From positions 4,278,001-4,342,000 of the forward strand of contig CAVNZM010000009.1 in assembly GCA_963693365.1 (NCBI GenBank): a stretch of DNA of 64,000 bases, read 5' to 3'. How positions within the stretch are numbered: the first letter of the stretch is position 1; each line of letters begins with the position of its first letter. The position numbers were made by a program, and so were the translations under genes. The notes beneath the pieces are model-generated. The model saw only the letters and a list, made by a program, of their open reading frames with translations, searched no databases and was not told where the DNA came from. Below, one piece after another: positions 32,416 to 44,164 of the stretch. The DNA comes from Amoebidium appalachense. Lineage: Eukaryota; Ichthyosporea.

Positions 32416-32630
32416 ATATGAATATAAATAAATGACGGATGGGGGAGAATAATCCCCACTGAAGATGCACACATATGACGATGTAAGACTGAGTCCCCAC
32501 TGATGAAGAGAAACGAGGAGGAGTAGTAGACTTTCGTTGGGAGGCAACTTGATCACCGTAGGTGTGTCAACTGCTGTCCAGGGCCCCAACCTACTCAGAA
32601 ACCACTCGATGATGAACACCAGTGCACGGG

Positions 32631-34262
32631 TTAGTCACGGAGACTGAGGTTGGCACGGTGTGTGTCGTGGGCCGGACCAGCCAGAGGCTTGGTGAAGATG
32701 TCGGCCAGGTTCTTCTTGGTGTCGATGTAGGTGACAGTGACGTCCCCACTGTTGATGTAGTCCTTTGTGTTGAAGTAACGAACGGCAATGTGCTTGGTCC
32801 GGTGCTTGAAGGTGTTGGAGTGGACCAGAGCAATGGTGGACTGATTGTCACAGTACACGGGGGTGGGCTCGGTCATGGGGTAGCCCAGCTCCTTTAGTAG
32901 ATCACGGTGCCAGACAACATCTTGCACGGCAGCATTGAGGGCCAGGAGCTCGGCCTCACAGGTGGAAGTTGCAGTGATCGTCTGCAGCTTGGAGTGGTAG
33001 GTGACGGGGGAGCCTTCGAGGAGGATGACGTACCCAGACGTGGAACGACGGATGGTGGGGCAACCAGCAAAGTCAGAATCCGAGTAGCACTCAAGGATGG
33101 GCACCTTGCTGTTGGGGGCCTTCTTCTTGTAGTAGAGGCCGAGGTTGATGGTGCCGAGCAGGTAACGAACGACACGGAGGAGAAGCTCCCAGGCAGTCTT
33201 GGTGGGCTTGGAGCTGAATCGGCCGAGGTAGCCAATGGCATACGAGATGTCAGGCCGGGAGCACCGAGCAACCCACAGCAGACGGCCGAGGAGTTCACGG
33301 TAGGGGACGGTGGTGGGCAGGGATGAGAGGGAGGTCTCGTTGATGATGGTGCCCACGGGAATAGGGGTGGCCTTAGGCTTGGCATCGACCAGGTTGAAGT
33401 CGGTGATGATGTCCTTGATGTAGGAGGACTGCAGCAGCTTGAGGGAGTCACGGGTGTACAGCAGTTGGGTGCCGAGGAAGATGTCTGGCAGACCGACCTT
33501 GCACTCGGCAGACTTCGTGATGTGACGAACAAGCCCCTGCATGATGGTGGAGTTCCGTGTGCAGGTGATGATGGCATCATCAACGTAGTTGCCCGAACGG
33601 ATGATGTGCCCGTTGGGGAACTGACGGAAGTAGACACACGGATCGGAACGGAGACGGGTGAGGCCGTGGGCAATGAGAATGGAGTTGAAGAACTCGTACC
33701 ATGCCAGGGATGCCTGCTTGAGTCCGTAGAGGGCCTTCTTGAGTTTCCAGACTTTGTGTTCATTGCCAGGGAGGATAAAACCAGGAGGTTGCTCCATGTA
33801 CAAAGTCTCGCCGAGGGGGCTGTTGAGGAAGGCCGTGCTGATGTCGAGTTGATGGATCTCGTGGTCCTGTTGCACACCGAGGGCAAGCAGGGCACGGACG
33901 GAGGAGGACATGACGACGGGGGAAGAGTTTTCACCGTAGTCAACACCGTAGACTTGGGTGAAACCCTTGGCCACACCACGACCCTTGATCTTGGTGTCAC
34001 CAGCAGAGTTGAGGACCTTCTCCGTGACAATCCACTTGAATCGGATGATGTTGGCATCGGAGGGGGGCTCAACTACGTCGAAGATGTCCTTGTCGATGAA
34101 AGCCTTGTACTCGGCAGTGAGGGCAGTCACCACTTCATCACCCTTGGTGCCAGAGCACAGCTTCTGAATTGACCGGGGCAGCTGAGACACATCAAGGCTG
34201 GGTCGGGAGATGCTCACCATAGCCATGGCAGGCCGGGAGGAGAGACGGGAGGAACGACGGGG
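32631..34262 (-). CDS. Copia pol, reverse transcriptase - RNase H part
   Basis: Open to the stop at 32631. Contains FKWIVTEKV and KGRGVAKGFTQ (RT start), HQLDISTAFLNSPL, YGLKQASLAWYEFF, GNYVDDAIIT with the YVDD active site, then RNase H motifs CYSDSDFAG, STCEAELLAL, YCDNQSTIAL, KHRTKHIAVRYF and DIFTKPLAG. All are diagnostic for Ty1/copia. The frame is cut at 34263 by the gypsy element but resumes exactly at 50711 across the GACGG duplication (EPLRTV then PRRSSRLSS), so before that insertion integrase and RT formed one frame. Confidence 0.95.
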   Translation of the reverse strand, partial: PRRSSRLSSRPAMAMVSISRPSLDVSQLPRSIQKLCSGTKGDEVVTALTAEYKAFIDKDIFDVVEPPSDANIIRFKWIVTEKVLNSAGDTKIKGRGVAKGFTQVYGVDYGENSSPVVMSSSVRALLALGVQQDHEIHQLDISTAFLNSPLGETLYMEQPPGFILPGNEHKVWKLKKALYGLKQASLAWYEFFNSILIAHGLTRLRSDPCVYFRQFPNGHIIRSGNYVDDAIITCTRNSTIMQGLVRHITKSAECKVGLPDIFLGTQLLYTRDSLKLLQSSYIKDIITDFNLVDAKPKATPIPVGTIINETSLSSLPTTVPYRELLGRLLWVARCSRPDISYAIGYLGRFSSKPTKTAWELLLRVVRYLLGTINLGLYYKKKAPNSKVPILECYSDSDFAGCPTIRRSTSGYVILLEGSPVTYHSKLQTITATSTCEAELLALNAAVQDVVWHRDLLKELGYPMTEPTPVYCDNQSTIALVHSNTFKHRTKHIAVRYFNTKDYINSGDVTVTYIDTKKNLADIFTKPLAGPAHDTHRANLSLRD

Positions 34263-34267
34263 GACGG

Positions 34268-34981
34268 TGTCGTATCCTAATATATGTGTACTAGAGACGC
34301 GGCACTCTATTAAGTGTACACACACGAAAAGGAACGAACGTGTACAGAAAAACGGTAAAGTTTATTAAGACCAGGCTCCGACGGGCAACTTAGATCCGAA
34401 CGGAATGAGTCTAAGTAACGACTGAGGCCATCAAGGCCGTGCCCTACAAGATCATCATCACCTGGCCCCCTACGATGCCACATTCCATTAACATTCCGAT
34501 CTACTTTTATCGTGCGCCTGCACGAGCTAAGTCGATCTACTCAACTAATATATTTATCCAAGTCTCACCCCTCACCCTCCCCCTAGTGGCACCGCAGAGT
34601 CTAAATCTACATTTCATACTATCCTCCCCCCCCCTCCCTTCCCCCCTTTCCTCTACATCTACATATATAAATACGTTTGGCAACATATACTATCAAACCT
34701 TGCCAATCCTTACAAAAGGGCTTCTGCCCGAACAATCACATTCCTAAGTCCTCCTACGATCTATCCTATACACTAATTAGAATTCTATTGGACGGCTGTC
34801 CCGGCTGACGTGGTCCAATGCCCTGCGCCGGCAGAGGCAAGATGATGCACGCAGCTGCACAGCTATCTTGAGGCCCCGGACTTGATCTTGATGATCTGTG
34901 ACCCGGGCCACCCCCCCCCCCCCCCCCCCGATCTCGATCGTAGACTTAGGCTAATCTGCTGAGACGGATTAGTATATGTCA
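34268..34981 (-). repeat. Gypsy 3' LTR (714 bp)
   Basis: Uninterrupted. It shows GGCAAGATGATGC where the 5' LTR carries element B, which gives the empty site for that insertion. A C run at 34911-34929 differs in length between the LTRs. Short open frames inside it are not genes. Confidence 0.92.
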
Positions 34982-35163
34982 ACTCCCCCCCCGGCCCCCG
35001 GAAAAGCTGAGTCCCACCTCAGTCCCATTACATCTAACACCCCCTAAGAAGACATAGACTAATCAGTCTCCTAAAAAAATTAAATTAAATAAATTACGAA
35101 GAAAAATAATAAATTAATCTACACCATAAGCTTGATACCTACGGAGACACCTATGATAATAAA
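34982..35163 (-). other. Gypsy 3' UTR with purine tract
   Basis: Non-coding sequence between integrase stop and 3' LTR; C-rich on the plus strand next to the LTR. Confidence 0.6.
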
Positions 35164-37094
35164 TTAAATTCCGACGACTACGTTCACACTCCTCCTCGGT
35201 CTCCCTCCCCTCCCTCCCCCCTCCCTCCGTGTGTCTACGTGTATTTGCATCACTCCCCCCCCGGCCCCCTCCCCCACCGACTTTTTCACACCACGATTAA
35301 ACTGAGGAATAACTCTCTTTGGCCGAGAGGGAGCACTAGGCAACTCCCTCTGCACTAATCTAGCCTCATAAGCACGAATAGAAAACGGGCAATCCAAATG
35401 AAACTCAGGCAACCACTGATCTTCCTGATAACCTCCCTCAAAACGAATTAAATAATAATTTACCTTACCTTCCTTACCTTCGATAACCTTTTTATCCATA
35501 ATTTTATCTACTGCAGCCTCCGATACATCCACCGACCCGTCATAGTCGGGGGTGAATGCATCTAACACTAAAAGGCCCTCCGGCCGTTTAACCCTAAGGG
35601 CCCTATCATAATATTCCTTTATATCATGATCTACATTATAAAATCTAACATCACTCTCATTATCTAACCTCTGCACCTTATATTCCGTCGGACCTAACCT
35701 AGCCACTATTTTATACGGACCGATAAAAAGAGGCAACCATTTCTTACCATACTTACGAAGACCTTCACCTTCACCCTTACCTTCCTGCTCCTGCTTATAT
35801 CTCTTTTTCCTAGTATGATCCCTAATTAAAACTAAAGTACCCTCGGCAAATTCACGTAACGGACGTGTGGACACGTCTGCACGTGTCTGTGCCTGCTGTG
35901 TACGGGCCAGAGCTGCATCACGTGCAGCCCGGGCCCGGGTTAGTAGCTGCTCCCGGAACTCAGTCCAGTGGGGATAAGTTAGTCGGTCAGCCCCCCCCAT
36001 CGGCAAAAGTGCCGTATCTAACAAACTAATAGCCTCCTGCCCATAGACCAAATAAAACGGAGAAAAACCAGTCACAGCATGAGGGGTAGAATTATATGAA
36101 TGAGCAATAAACCTAGACATATGATCCCAATCATTAGCCTCCACATCCACCATTTTGCCAAAGGACTTCTGAAACACTGCATGCACACGTTCAGAGATGG
36201 CATTTGCTTGAGGGTGATATGCAGACGTAGTGATATGGGCTACCCTTAAAATTTTACACACCTCCGACACCAACTGATTTAAAAACACACGACTCCTATC
36301 CGTTAACAAAACACGAGGACAACCAAACCTAAGACAAATTTCATCCACAAAAATACGAGCAAACAAAACGGCATTAGCAGTGGGGAGAGGAAAAACTTCA
36401 ACCCAACGAGTGGCCACATCGGTGACGGTAACAAGAACAGTGTTACCCTCAACCGTAGAATTAAAAGGACCGACCACATCCACTGCTACCCTTTCAAACA
36501 TACGAACATTAAAATCCCTAATAAACGACGGGCGGGAACGAGAGTGGGGACTCTCATTCCTTTCCTGACAATGCATGCATGACAACACATAATCCCTCAC
36601 CTCCCTACTCATACCCGGCCAAAAATACGAACGATTAACACGAAGCAACGTCCTATTTACACCTAAATGACCAGCCATGGGATGCTCATGCACCATATGC
36701 AAAACCTCAGGCACAAGTGCCGTCGGGACCCAAACTCGGTGTCCGTCTGGCCCAGAACAATGATAAACTAAATCCGGCTCTACCTGACACATTTTTGCTA
36801 ACTTAGCTACCTTAATCATCTGCCTTTTATTTTTAAACTTAATCGAATCAACCGGCCCCTTTAAATAATTCTTAACCAGACCAATCAACACATCTTCCTC
36901 CTGAGCTAAGATCAAAGCCGTAGGTGCTAAGGCAGGGGCCGAGCCATGAGACTCGGTCCCGACCTCAGACACTGACAAATACCTCCCCCCCCCTCTCCTA
37001 CACTTATAAGCAAGCAACCCCGGAACCCAAGAAGACACATCCACAGACACAGCATCTATTCCTGTCTGCTCACTCTCCCCCCCTTCCCCCCCCT
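35164..37094 (-). CDS. Gypsy pol, integrase with C-terminal chromodomain
   Basis: Zinc-binding HHCC: HPMAGHLGV...YVLSCMHCQ. Core with Asp in VAVDVVGPF, Asp in VLLTDRSRVFLN and Glu in NAISERVHAVFQ. Near the end a chromodomain: AVDKIMDKKVIEG...NYYLIRFEGGYQEDQWLPE, which in chromoviruses targets integration to marked chromatin. Starts as part of the polyprotein: the frame is open upstream to GESEQTGIDAVSVDV, where a G-run frameshift separates it from RNase H. Ends in a Gly/Arg tail and stop at 35164. Confidence 0.93.
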
Positions 37095-37535
37095 CCCCCC
37101 CCGTCTCTCACTAGCCCCCCCCTCCCCCTCCTTCTCTTCGTCAAACAAAATATAAGCAGCACGAGAGAGAGCATCACAGTCAACCATTGTTTCACCCTTG
37201 GCATAAAACAATTTATAGGAGAACTCACCGAGAGCCGCGGCCCACTTCTGCATCCTCTCGTTGACCAGACGAGTGGTGCCGGCCATGGCTAGGCAGGGCT
37301 TGTGGTCAGTGTAGACCTCAAACGTCCTGCCTGCGAGTATATACCTCCATGCCTGTGAGACTGCCCAAAAGATAGCATGGGACTCTCTCTCCGGATTGCT
37401 ATATCTACGTTCACTTTTACTAAATGAACGACTAGCATAAGCAATCACTCTATCCTGCCCCTCCTGCACTTGATATAACACGGCCCCCTCAGCAACCTTA
37501 CTTGCATCACACCGAACTTTAAACATCCCCCCCCG
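37056..37535 (-). CDS. Gypsy pol, RNase H part
   Basis: FKVRCDASKVAEGAVLYQ, VIAYASRSFSKSERRYSNPERE, FEVYTDHKPCLA and DCDALSRAA are RNase H motifs of Ty3/gypsy pol. Bounded by frameshifts at G runs on both sides (about 37530-37536 and 37078-37110). Confidence 0.9.
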   Translation of the reverse strand, partial: RGGMFKVRCDASKVAEGAVLYQVQEGQDRVIAYASRSFSKSERRYSNPERESHAIFWAVSQAWRYILAGRTFEVYTDHKPCLAMAGTTRLVNERMQKWAAALGEFSYKLFYAKGETMVDCDALSRAAYILFDEEKEGEGGASERRGGRGGKGGRVSRQE

Positions 37536-37536
37536 G

Positions 37537-38879
37537 CCGAAAAATCAGGATGAACAAGCATACTCGAAGACTGCAAAGCTAACTTAAGCTTTTCGAAAGC
37601 AGAAACAGCATCAACATTCCAATCTATTCTATTCTTCTTCTCCCCCCCCCGTCTGACTAGTTAACGGCAAAGCAAGCATACTATAATCCTTAATATAACG
37701 ACGAAGATAATTAGTTAAACCTAAAAATTGCCTTAGTTGAGTGACAGTCTGAGGACGGGGCCACTCAACTATGGCCCGGATTTTCTCCGGATCAGGGGCA
37801 AGACCATTACTAGACACAATATGACCTAAAAACTTAACCTCCGGCACACCAATCACAGTCTTGCTACCGCTAATGCGAAGACCAGACTCACCCAAAGCTA
37901 AAAATACTTTTTCACAATTATTAACTAGCTCCTCAAATGACCTACCTTTAATTAAAACATCATCCAAATAAGGGTGGCATACATCCAAATGAGGGTGGAG
38001 AATTTTATACATTACCCGGCACAACATAGCTGGAGAGGAGAGCAAACCCATCGGCACCACCTTGTACTGGAACAGCTGGTCACCCAGTGCAAAGGCAGTC
38101 TTCTCCTTGCTGCTCTCCTCCAACCTTATCTGCCAAAAAGCTGCTTTTAAATCAAGTTTAGCAAAGTGAGTATAGCCGTGCAGCTGTGAAAGCTGCTCGT
38201 CTATGTTAGGGAGAGGCCATTGGTCTGCCTTAGTGATCCGATTCAGAGCCCTGTAATCGTTCACTAGACGCCAAGACCCGTCGGGCTTCTTAACCAATAG
38301 CACCGGACTTCTCCACGGACTCGAACTATGCTCCACATGACCCTTTTTTAACATATCACTCACTATTATTAGAGCATCCGGCAATTTATACTGCTCCATT
38401 CTATAGCTAGGCATCACTACCGGCCTATTATCACCTGTGTCGATCTGCATTTCAAACCCTTTAACGAAGCCTACTTCGTTATCATCGGCCAGAAATGCAA
38501 ACCGAGTCCTATCAAATAACTTAGCTAGCAATTTTTTCTGTTCTACCGTCCAATCCCCCTCCTTCATACCAAACGGCAATACTAACTCCGGGTTACCCCC
38601 ATCACAAGTGGATGCATCCTTATTCACCGGAGTGCCACTTAACATTTCACCTCCTGTATTACATCGGTGCTGCTCGGGGTGAGGTGGAGGTACCTCCGGA
38701 TATAGGCGGTCACCCTTAGCACCCCCCCTCCCCCCGGCACACCCATGCCCCCGGGCAATTCCTGATGAGTTAGTGCATGTATGTGGGGGGCCAGGTCTGT
38801 GGCCACCCTGCCCCCCCACGGTGTTGGTTAACCCGTCAGATCCACGGGTTAGACCAACACCCTCCCCCCCTGCCTGCAC
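37537..38879 (-). CDS. Gypsy pol, reverse transcriptase
   Basis: Motifs in order: EHSSSPWRSPVLLVKKPDGSW, VNDYRALNRITKADQWPLP, FAKLDLKAAFWQI, HPYLDDVLIKG (YLDD active site), VKFLGHIVSSNGL and LRQFLGLTNYLRRY. The frame ends at 37629 in a G run, but one frame over the sequence continues KKNRIDWNVDAVSAFEKL toward RNase H, so a run-length change is the only break. Confidence 0.93.
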
Positions 38880-39676
38880 ATTCTCACACCCGGGGTGACC
38901 CTCCTTCCTCTTGGGGGTCGGGGGAGTGGGACCGGTGCTGTCCCGGTCCCCCCCCCATCGTGTCGGGTGACATTTTGGTGGCTAACGTTAAATAAAGTTG
39001 TTCCCCCTCCTCCTGAGTCACCCTTCGAGCCGGCATCCTCCTTTTGGGTAATAAGAGAGACCTCTATACTACCAATCTCATTAGTGAAACTACCGACGGA
39101 AACACCTGACCTAATCACTATAGGCTCGATGCCCGGATTCACTAATTCTATTTCTATTGTCTTATCCGGCCATACCCTACTAAGGGTCCATTGGGCCACC
39201 TCCTGAAATGGGGTTTTCGGAGTAAAAACCCCTAAATCCCCTATCCTAACATGATTGCCGGCCCGGACACGTACCGTTTGGCACTGATAAGGCTCGATTA
39301 CTACTTCAGCTACCGTTCTAGCACCAGACTGATAACCGTCGAGCCCATCATGGGTTTTAATTTTAACGCCGGACTGCAATTCTAAAACATTCGTACGTTC
39401 AAACAAAGCATTCACATGTCTACGGAAAAATGGGGCTCCCAACAAAACACTTTGAGCTAAATCCTTAACCACATAACAAGCAATATGCATAGCCTGGCCA
39501 CCTATCTCACACGGCAACACACAAACACCTTCCACAGACATACTACTATTATTAGCACTACCTAAGGCTGTGCTAGAAGCATCTAAAATAGGAATTTCCC
39601 CCCCCGGCCTGATTAAAACGACGAATAAACGAAGCATGCACACAATTAACCTGAGCCCCTCCATCGAGCAAAGCAA
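38849..39676 (-). pseudogene. Gypsy protease C-terminal part and linker
   Basis: SVLLGAPFFRRHVNALFE matches the second half of a retropepsin-like aspartic protease (ILGxPFL). The catalytic Asp region lies in the neighbouring frame at about 39650 (AVALLDGGAQVNCV), separated by a C/G-run frameshift near 39600. The linker to RT is Gly/Pro/Arg rich with G-run frameshifts near 38730-38880. Confidence 0.75.
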
Positions 39677-40448
39677 CAGCCTTCAACTTACCATCAGCTA
39701 ACCATACGTCTATATAATGCCGGCTAAAACCAACTAAATCCTCCTCCAATTCAAGCAACACATCATCACTCACACCCAATCCCTGCCCACGAAGACTTAC
39801 ACCCTCGATACCTACGTGTAACATACCTACCTGTGGTGCCTGCACGGGTGGGGTGGGGTGTGTATGTGGTGTGGGTGGTGGTGGAGTGTGTGTGTGTGAT
39901 GTGTGGGTGGGTGGTGTGTGTGTGTTTGGTGTATGTGTGGGTGTGTGTGTGGGTGTAGGTGTGTCTGCAACCGTCGTATGTTGTTGTGGTGGTGTGTTTC
40001 TACGTGTCTGTGTCTTCCCCCCCCTTCCCCCTTTACTCGTGTGTGTCCCCCCCCTCCCGGAAACAATGGCACAGAAACCCCCTCCGGTGTGGTTAGAATA
40101 AACACCGGGTTGGGACAAGAAACACTGAGACCATCCACTTGTGGCTGGGGAACCTCCCCCAACCACAAAACATTCACACCATTCATACCTTTGGTAGAGT
40201 CACCCCACAAACATTCATGCCATACCACCTCGACGCTGTCTTGAGGACCCACGACGATGCCCCTCGTCGAACTGCTGCTGCTGTCCGCTACGTCCACCAC
40301 GCCCACGACCGCTGGTGTTTGAGTGTAAACTAAAAGCTGTTGTGTTTCTGGCGTCTATAGCTAGTGTGTGAACCTGTGGTATCTGTGTGTGCAGGGAGCT
40401 ATCCTCCGCTGCCAACGCGTAGAACATATCTACGTGAAACTTAGCCAT
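39573..40448 (-). pseudogene. Gypsy gag-like region and protease start, several frames
   Basis: Starts MAKFHVDMFYALAAEDSSLH at 40448, an Arg/Gly/Gln-rich stretch follows, then CA-rich Pro/Thr/His repeats at 39850-40020, then LLELEEDLVGFSRHYIDV and the DGGAQ protease motif (usually DTGA or DSGA). Gag is short and lacks a recognisable CCHC knuckle. Three frames are needed to read it. Confidence 0.6.
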
Positions 40449-40576
40449 GGTGTTGTGTGTGCCCTAGTTGAGAGGTTGTGTTTATGTTTGTGTTTTTGAG
40501 GTGTAGCAACAGCCCAGAAGGAACTGTCACCGCGTTACCCTAGCGCGAAAAACCGCACTAAAAGAAAGGTGTAGCT

Positions 40577-41150
40577 TGTCGTATCCTAATATATGTGTAC
40601 TAGAGACGCGGCACTCTATTAAGTGTACACACACGAAAAGGAACGAACGTGTACAGAAAAACGGTAAAGTTTATTAAGACCAGGCTCCGACGGGCAACTT
40701 AGATCCGAACGGAATGAGTCTAAGTAACGACTGAGGCCATCAAGGCCGTGCCCTACAAGATCATCATCACCTGGCCCCCTACGATGCCACATTCCATTAA
40801 CATTCCGATCTACTTTTATCGTGCGCCTGCACGAGCTAAGTCGATCTACTCAACTAATATATTTATCCAAGTCTCACCCCTCACCCTCCCCCTAGTGGCA
40901 CCGCAGAGTCTAAATCTACATTTCATACTATCCTCCTCCCCCCCTCCCTTCCCCCCTTTCCTCTACATCTACATATATAAATACGTTTGGCAACATATAC
41001 TATCAAACCTTGCCAATCCTTACAAAAGGGCTTCTGCCCGAACAATCACATTCCTAAGTCCTCCTACGATCTATCCTATACACTAATTAGAATTCTATTG
41101 GACGGCTGTCCCGGCTGACGTGGTCCAATGCCCTGCGCCGGCAGAGGCAA
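40577..41150 (-). repeat. Gypsy 5' LTR, left part
   Basis: Matches 34268-34841 almost exactly, then is broken at GGCAA by element B. Continues at 50554. Confidence 0.93.
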
Positions 41151-43500
41151 CATCAGCAAACTTCATCCGGCATCCGAAACCCATCTTATATATCATTTTG
41201 ATATATGGCATACCAAACCCCACCCTAAATACGTCAAAAAGAGCCTGACAAGATATCATAGAATTCCCGGATAGAACCCATCAGATCCCTATCAATGATA
41301 TCTTTGATAGGGTTCGGATTGGTTATGGTATGGCGCATATCCGAAACCCATCCTTTGCTGATATCCTTACGATATCCTTACGATATCATAGAAAACCACG
41401 ATGGTTTTGGTTTTTGACCGAAAATCTCAAAATTTCCTCATAGCATTATGATATCCATATGCTATCCTAGTGATATGTATGTTAGCAAGGTCATAATAGC
41501 TCTTTTGGATATGTTTCACATACGTTTAGGATATTGGTGCCCCAAACGATATCTGTTAGATGTCTTTGTTATAGCCTACAGATATCCCTCATTATAGAAT
41601 ATCTTAATCCCATCCAATACGCATTACATGACGATATCTACCTGATGTCGTGGGACAATACAAATTGATATCCACGTGATATCTGATGGATAACATGTAT
41701 GCTTATAAATTGAATATAATACAGATGTTGTTTTGATATCGTCTGGACATCGTTGTGATGTACCTACAACCATTTTTTTGATATCGTTATGCGCCCATGG
41801 GGGTAATCCAGAAGATACCCTTGTACACAACCAGTAGGCATGTTGAAGACATCCTTTTGATATCCTTTCGGATATCCCTTTGTCCACAGGCCCAAGATAT
41901 GATATCTAATTCATATCATTGTACAGGTCGTAAGGATATGTACCAAATATATCTAAATAAAGACTTGTGATATATGTGATTGGTATGTGTAAGATGCCCC
42001 TATGTACATCAATGTGATATGCTGTAACTTATCATTTGAATATCCCGCTCTGTCTAAAACGGCAGCATTGTGGGTATCCTTTTGATATTCTTTTTGATAT
42101 CCCTTTTATATTCAATATGTTATCTGTTTTTGGTCCTACATCTCAAACATATCACAACTGCCTCTTTGCAGGCCCAAGCTACGATATCTAATTCATATCT
42201 TTGTACACGTCGTAAGGATATGTACCTGATATATCTAAATAAAGACTAGTGAGTTGTGTGATTGATATCGGTAAGATGTCGCTATGTACATCAATGTGAT
42301 ATGCTGTAACCTATCATTTGAATATCCTAATCTGTCCAGAGCAGTAGTCCACGAGGTATCATCTACATATCTTTTAGAGGCCCTTAGATTATCATTGCGA
42401 TATCCGCATAGGGATATATTTATATATCGAATTCATAAGTATATGATACATAAGCTTGCCATCCCAGTGATATCTAAGCGGCAGTATTGTGGATATTAGA
42501 AAGATATCAGAAGAACATCCGTGCAGTAGAAGGTCAGTGTCTTTTGTAAGTACATCAATGTGATATCTAAACGGCAGCATTGTGGATATTAGAAAGATAT
42601 CAGAAGAACAATCGAAAAATCCTTTAGATGTCTATTAGATGTCCGATGAGAATGGTTGCGATATACGCGCAAAGAAAATTTTTGTGATCAAGCCAGCTGA
42701 GCAATCGTTGGGAAACCCGCCAATTACTCACACGGGGCATTGCGGGGCTCATTGCGGCCATCTGAATGTGATGGTGGCATGGCCATTTATATAGGGCCAG
42801 GAAATCACTTTTCCGTTCGATTGTGGGACGAAAATCACAAAATGGCAAACCCGATTTTGATTGGTTGTTATTCTTCAAAACGGCATGCTCAGGGTCACCC
42901 AACTGTGATCAGCCAATCACGTTTCATGTTTAATTGAGATTATCGCATACATCTAATGAAGATATGTTTCTGCCATCTTTACGACATCGCAACGACCTGA
43001 TCTTCTATGGTCTCATCTTGTACATATCCCACAGGGGTCATAAACATCTCATAATGATATTTGTTAGATAAACACGCAACCACAACGGCCGCAAATAAAA
43101 CTAAATTACCCCATTTGGCAAGTGCCATGTGGCAGAGTGTAAATTGCGAACGTCCGAAACACTAAACACTAGGCAAAATAGAGCAATCTAGTAACTACAT
43201 AGTACCAATTTCGAGCATCGAAGCAGGAAAATGGTTATTTATTGCAATTTTATATTTTGTGTGTTCCGAGGATGTTACCACCTTTGAAGGTTTATTAGCG
43301 CCTGAAAACAATACCTTACTGCATTAGGGCGGGTGCACATCACAGGCACGTGCACATTCTCCGGACACCAGATGATATATCGCAAGATATCCGTACGATA
43401 TCTAATGTATGTATTGTTGATATCATTCTATTCTCATGCATCGTAGTTATAATGAACGTTACCATTTTATGACTATTTATGATATAAAACGCTAGTTACG
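41151..43500. repeat. Left subterminal GATATC-rich region of element B
   Basis: AT-rich with dense GATATC and GATATCC words and no gene. Contains an internal partial duplication: GGCCCAAGATATGATATC at 41890 and GGCCCAAGCTACGATATC at 42171, and AGCGGCAGTATTGTGGATAT at 42477 recurring as AACGGCAGCATTGTGGATAT at 42571. Confidence 0.7.
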
Positions 43501-43626
43501 CTTGTGCTTTCTATAACCGGTAACGCACGTTAACATTATGCCTCCGCGCGCGTGAACTACAAAGTATGTGAAAACTGCAACGTAGTGATACACACTCTTC
43601 TTCTGAACCTATGTCGTCAATCATGA

Positions 43627-43735
43627 CACACACACACACACACACACACAGCGAGACACGCACGCTGCCACACACACACACACAAACACACACACACAGA
43701 GAGAGATACACACACACAGACAGACACGTTGCCCT

Positions 43736-43766
<31 letters not shown>

Positions 43767-43799
43767 GCCACACACACACACACACACACAGGCACGTTG

Positions 43800-43873
<74 letters not shown>

Positions 43874-43913
43874 ACACACACGTTACCATGCGCACCTACC
43901 CCCCCCCCCCCCC

Positions 43914-43965
<52 letters not shown>

Positions 43966-44032
43966 ACACGTACATACACACACCCAAACACATGCCCGTG
44001 TGCACGTACATCGGTAGACACGAACGCGCGAG

Positions 44033-44064
<32 letters not shown>

Positions 44065-44066
44065 GT
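43627..44066. repeat. (CA)n tracts and C runs
   Basis: CA dinucleotide with GTTGCCACAC interruptions at 43735, 43763 and 43796, then C runs at 43899-43950, then CA again. Confidence 0.9.
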
Positions 44067-44164
44067 GTTCACATAAAGACAGGGTACACCACGGTTGCCT
44101 CGATATTCCTCTGTTCTTTATCTACACATTCTCGGCTCACTCTCCCGTTCATAAAATATCTCCT

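Noticed and set aside
32622-34172. Antisense ORFs across copia pol
   Set aside because: GC-rich codon bias of the sense frame opens the opposite strand; sense frame has all RT and RNase H motifs.
43627-43880. CRISPR-like array (GTTGCCACAC spaced by CA tracts)
   Set aside because: Spacers are pure CA and the repeat is an interruption of a microsatellite; the genome is eukaryotic.
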